Shown: in pieces, positions 24,299 through 25,049 of the stretch
How positions within the stretch are numbered: position 1 is the stretch's first letter
How the letters are laid out: the number at the start of each line of letters is the position of its first letter
NCBI GenBank assembly: GCA_964383905.1
Contig: CAYLJO010000087.1
Span: 1-25,049, forward strand
DNA: 25,049 bases
Source of the DNA: CAYLJO01 sp964383905
GTDB taxonomy: Bacteria; Acidobacteriota; Blastocatellia; Pyrinomonadales; Pyrinomonadaceae
Direction: 5' to 3'
Notes under the pieces: model-generated
The model's input: the letters and a program-made list of their open reading frames with translations, nothing else
What the model was told of the DNA's origin: nothing
The model's database searches: none
Program-made: the position numbers and the translations under genes

Positions 24299-24648
24299 TG
24301 CGGAAATCTTTTGCCGCGCGCGTGCGCGGAAGGCACCCCCACCTTCAAACGTCGCACCGCACGACCGGAAGGCGGTCGGGTGCTGGGGGCGACACCCGAC
24401 CGCCTTCTTCTCGAAAGGATCAGGGATAAAATTATCATGGGCGACGGGGAGCCACCCTCGCCGTCGCCTGTCTCCACACGGTTTTGTTCTTGCGGGGGGA
24501 CGTTGGAGGGGCTAAATTTGGAGCGCGATAGCCTTTGAAGACGTACCTCGTCTAATATTCTATAAAGTCGAGTTTCCTGGTCAACGGAACGCCATTTCTC
24601 ATCCGGTATTAAGGTGACTGTTCGAATCATATTCCGGTAGAGGTCATC
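24299..24648. other. Intergenic region between export locus and kinase gene
   Basis: No gene is seen. It contains the terminator at 24368-24410 and a second hairpin, GGCGACGG (24440-24447) with CCGTCGCC (24461-24468), 13-nt loop. An AT-rich stretch at 24551-24566 includes TATAAA (24561-24566), with TTGAAG (24535-24540) 20 nt upstream, a poorly spaced but possible promoter for the kinase gene. AGACG-N5-CGTCT (24539-24553) overlaps it. Confidence 0.5.
24368..24410 (+). terminator. Intrinsic terminator closing the export locus
   Basis: A perfect 15-bp GC-rich stem (24368-24382 with 24393-24407) and 10-nt loop are followed by TTC and scattered T. It lies 70 nt after the YbhR-like stop. The T run is imperfect, but stem quality and location support termination. 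Confidence 0.8.
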
Positions 24649-25049
24649 ATGGGATTAACACAACTCGTCGGCCGGGTGCTCGACGAGAAGTACCGCATCG
24701 ACAAAGAGCTGGGCTCGGGCGGGATGGGGGCCGTCTACCTCGCCACGCACCTGGGCACGGAGCGACCGGTCGCCGTGAAGGTGATTGCGCCCCAGTTTAT
24801 GAAGCGCGACGAATTTGTTGAGCGGTTCAGACGCGAGGCGCGGGCCGCCGGCCGCCTGCGCCACCCGAACGTGGTAGACGTGACCGATTTCGGGTTTGCG
24901 CGCGTCGGCTCAGAGCGGGTCGCCTATCTGGTCATGGAATACCTCGACGGCTGCACGCTCGACGAGATTCTGGCTGAAGAGCCGGGACTGCCTGTCGGCT
25001 GGGTCGTCGATATCCTGGAACAGACCTGTTCGGCCGTTGATGAAGCGCA
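24649..25049 (+). CDS. PknB-type serine/threonine protein kinase, N-terminal part (cut by window end)
   Basis: The reading frame is open from ATG 24649 to the window edge (133 codons) and encodes the N-lobe of a Hanks-type kinase. The core opens with LDEKYRIDKELGSGGMGAVYLA, where the glycine loop is GSGGMG (22-27). The ATP-anchoring Lys44 follows in VAVKVI, the alpha-C Glu63 in RFRREARAAGRLRHPNVV, and the hinge segment in AYLVMEYLDGCTLDEIL. The catalytic HRD and DFG motifs lie beyond the window. TAGAGG (24638-24643) gives good Shine-Dalgarno spacing of 5 nt. Such kinases phosphorylate Ser/Thr in signalling cascades and often carry C-terminal sensor or repeat domains, which cannot be seen here. 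It is separated from the export locus by a terminator. Confidence 0.93.
   Translation, partial: MGLTQLVGRVLDEKYRIDKELGSGGMGAVYLATHLGTERPVAVKVIAPQFMKRDEFVERFRREARAAGRLRHPNVVDVTDFGFARVGSERVAYLVMEYLDGCTLDEILAEEPGLPVGWVVDILEQTCSAVDEA

Overview
The window is GC-rich bacterial chromosome with 17 gene positions: 16 intact or window-truncated genes and one broken gene. Gene content and protein style point towards an acidobacterium-like soil or sediment Gram-negative, possibly Blastocatellia. Signs include Ala/Arg/Pro-rich proteins, large RND and ABC export systems, an M28 peptidase with a signal peptide, a PknB-type kinase, and intergenic hairpins with GTTCCGGGTTT-type motifs. This assignment is inference; there is no rRNA or other taxonomic marker in the window.

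Region by region. (1) 1-3008: a dyad-rich leader, then topA (DNA topoisomerase I with five C-terminal zinc ribbons) and a textbook intrinsic terminator. (2) 3009-5000: a monocistronic secreted M28-family zinc peptidase. (3) 5020-6256, minus strand: a secreted TPR-protein gene carrying two lesions, a frameshift near 5746 and an in-frame TGA at 5122-5124. A strong minus-strand terminator lies just after its original stop. (4) 6382-8312, minus strand: a calcineurin-like phosphoesterase (CpdA-like) downstream of a diacylglycerol-kinase-family lipid kinase. (5) 8537-10410, minus strand: three small membrane-anchored proteins in one operon (DUF883/YqjD-like, DUF1469/YqjE-like, and a DUF3618/YtxH-like protein with a long disordered tail). 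(6) 10411-10765: a divergent regulatory region with a perfect 16-bp palindrome that is the probable TetR operator. (7) 10766-24298, plus strand: a large export locus of TetR regulator, RND adaptor, RND pump, TolC-like outer-membrane factor, HlyD/YbhG-like adaptor, double-ATPase YbhF-like subunit, and two ABC-2 permeases (YbhS- and YbhR-like), closed by an intrinsic terminator. (8) 24649-25049: the N-lobe of a PknB-type serine/threonine kinase, cut by the window edge.

How the genes may work together. The export locus places a complete RND tripartite pump and a YbhGFSR-type ABC exporter behind one TetR gene, with only one outer-membrane factor encoded between them. The likely model is that both pumps share that channel and the regulator. 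The YqjD/YqjE-like trio looks like an envelope or stationary-phase adaptation operon. The most interesting points are the hybrid RND-ABC locus with its single operator, the doubly broken TPR gene, the asymmetric double ATPase, the plus-strand terminator with no plus-strand gene to serve (8377-8413), and a small set of related intergenic inverted repeats. I found no tRNA, rRNA, CRISPR array, transposase or phage module.
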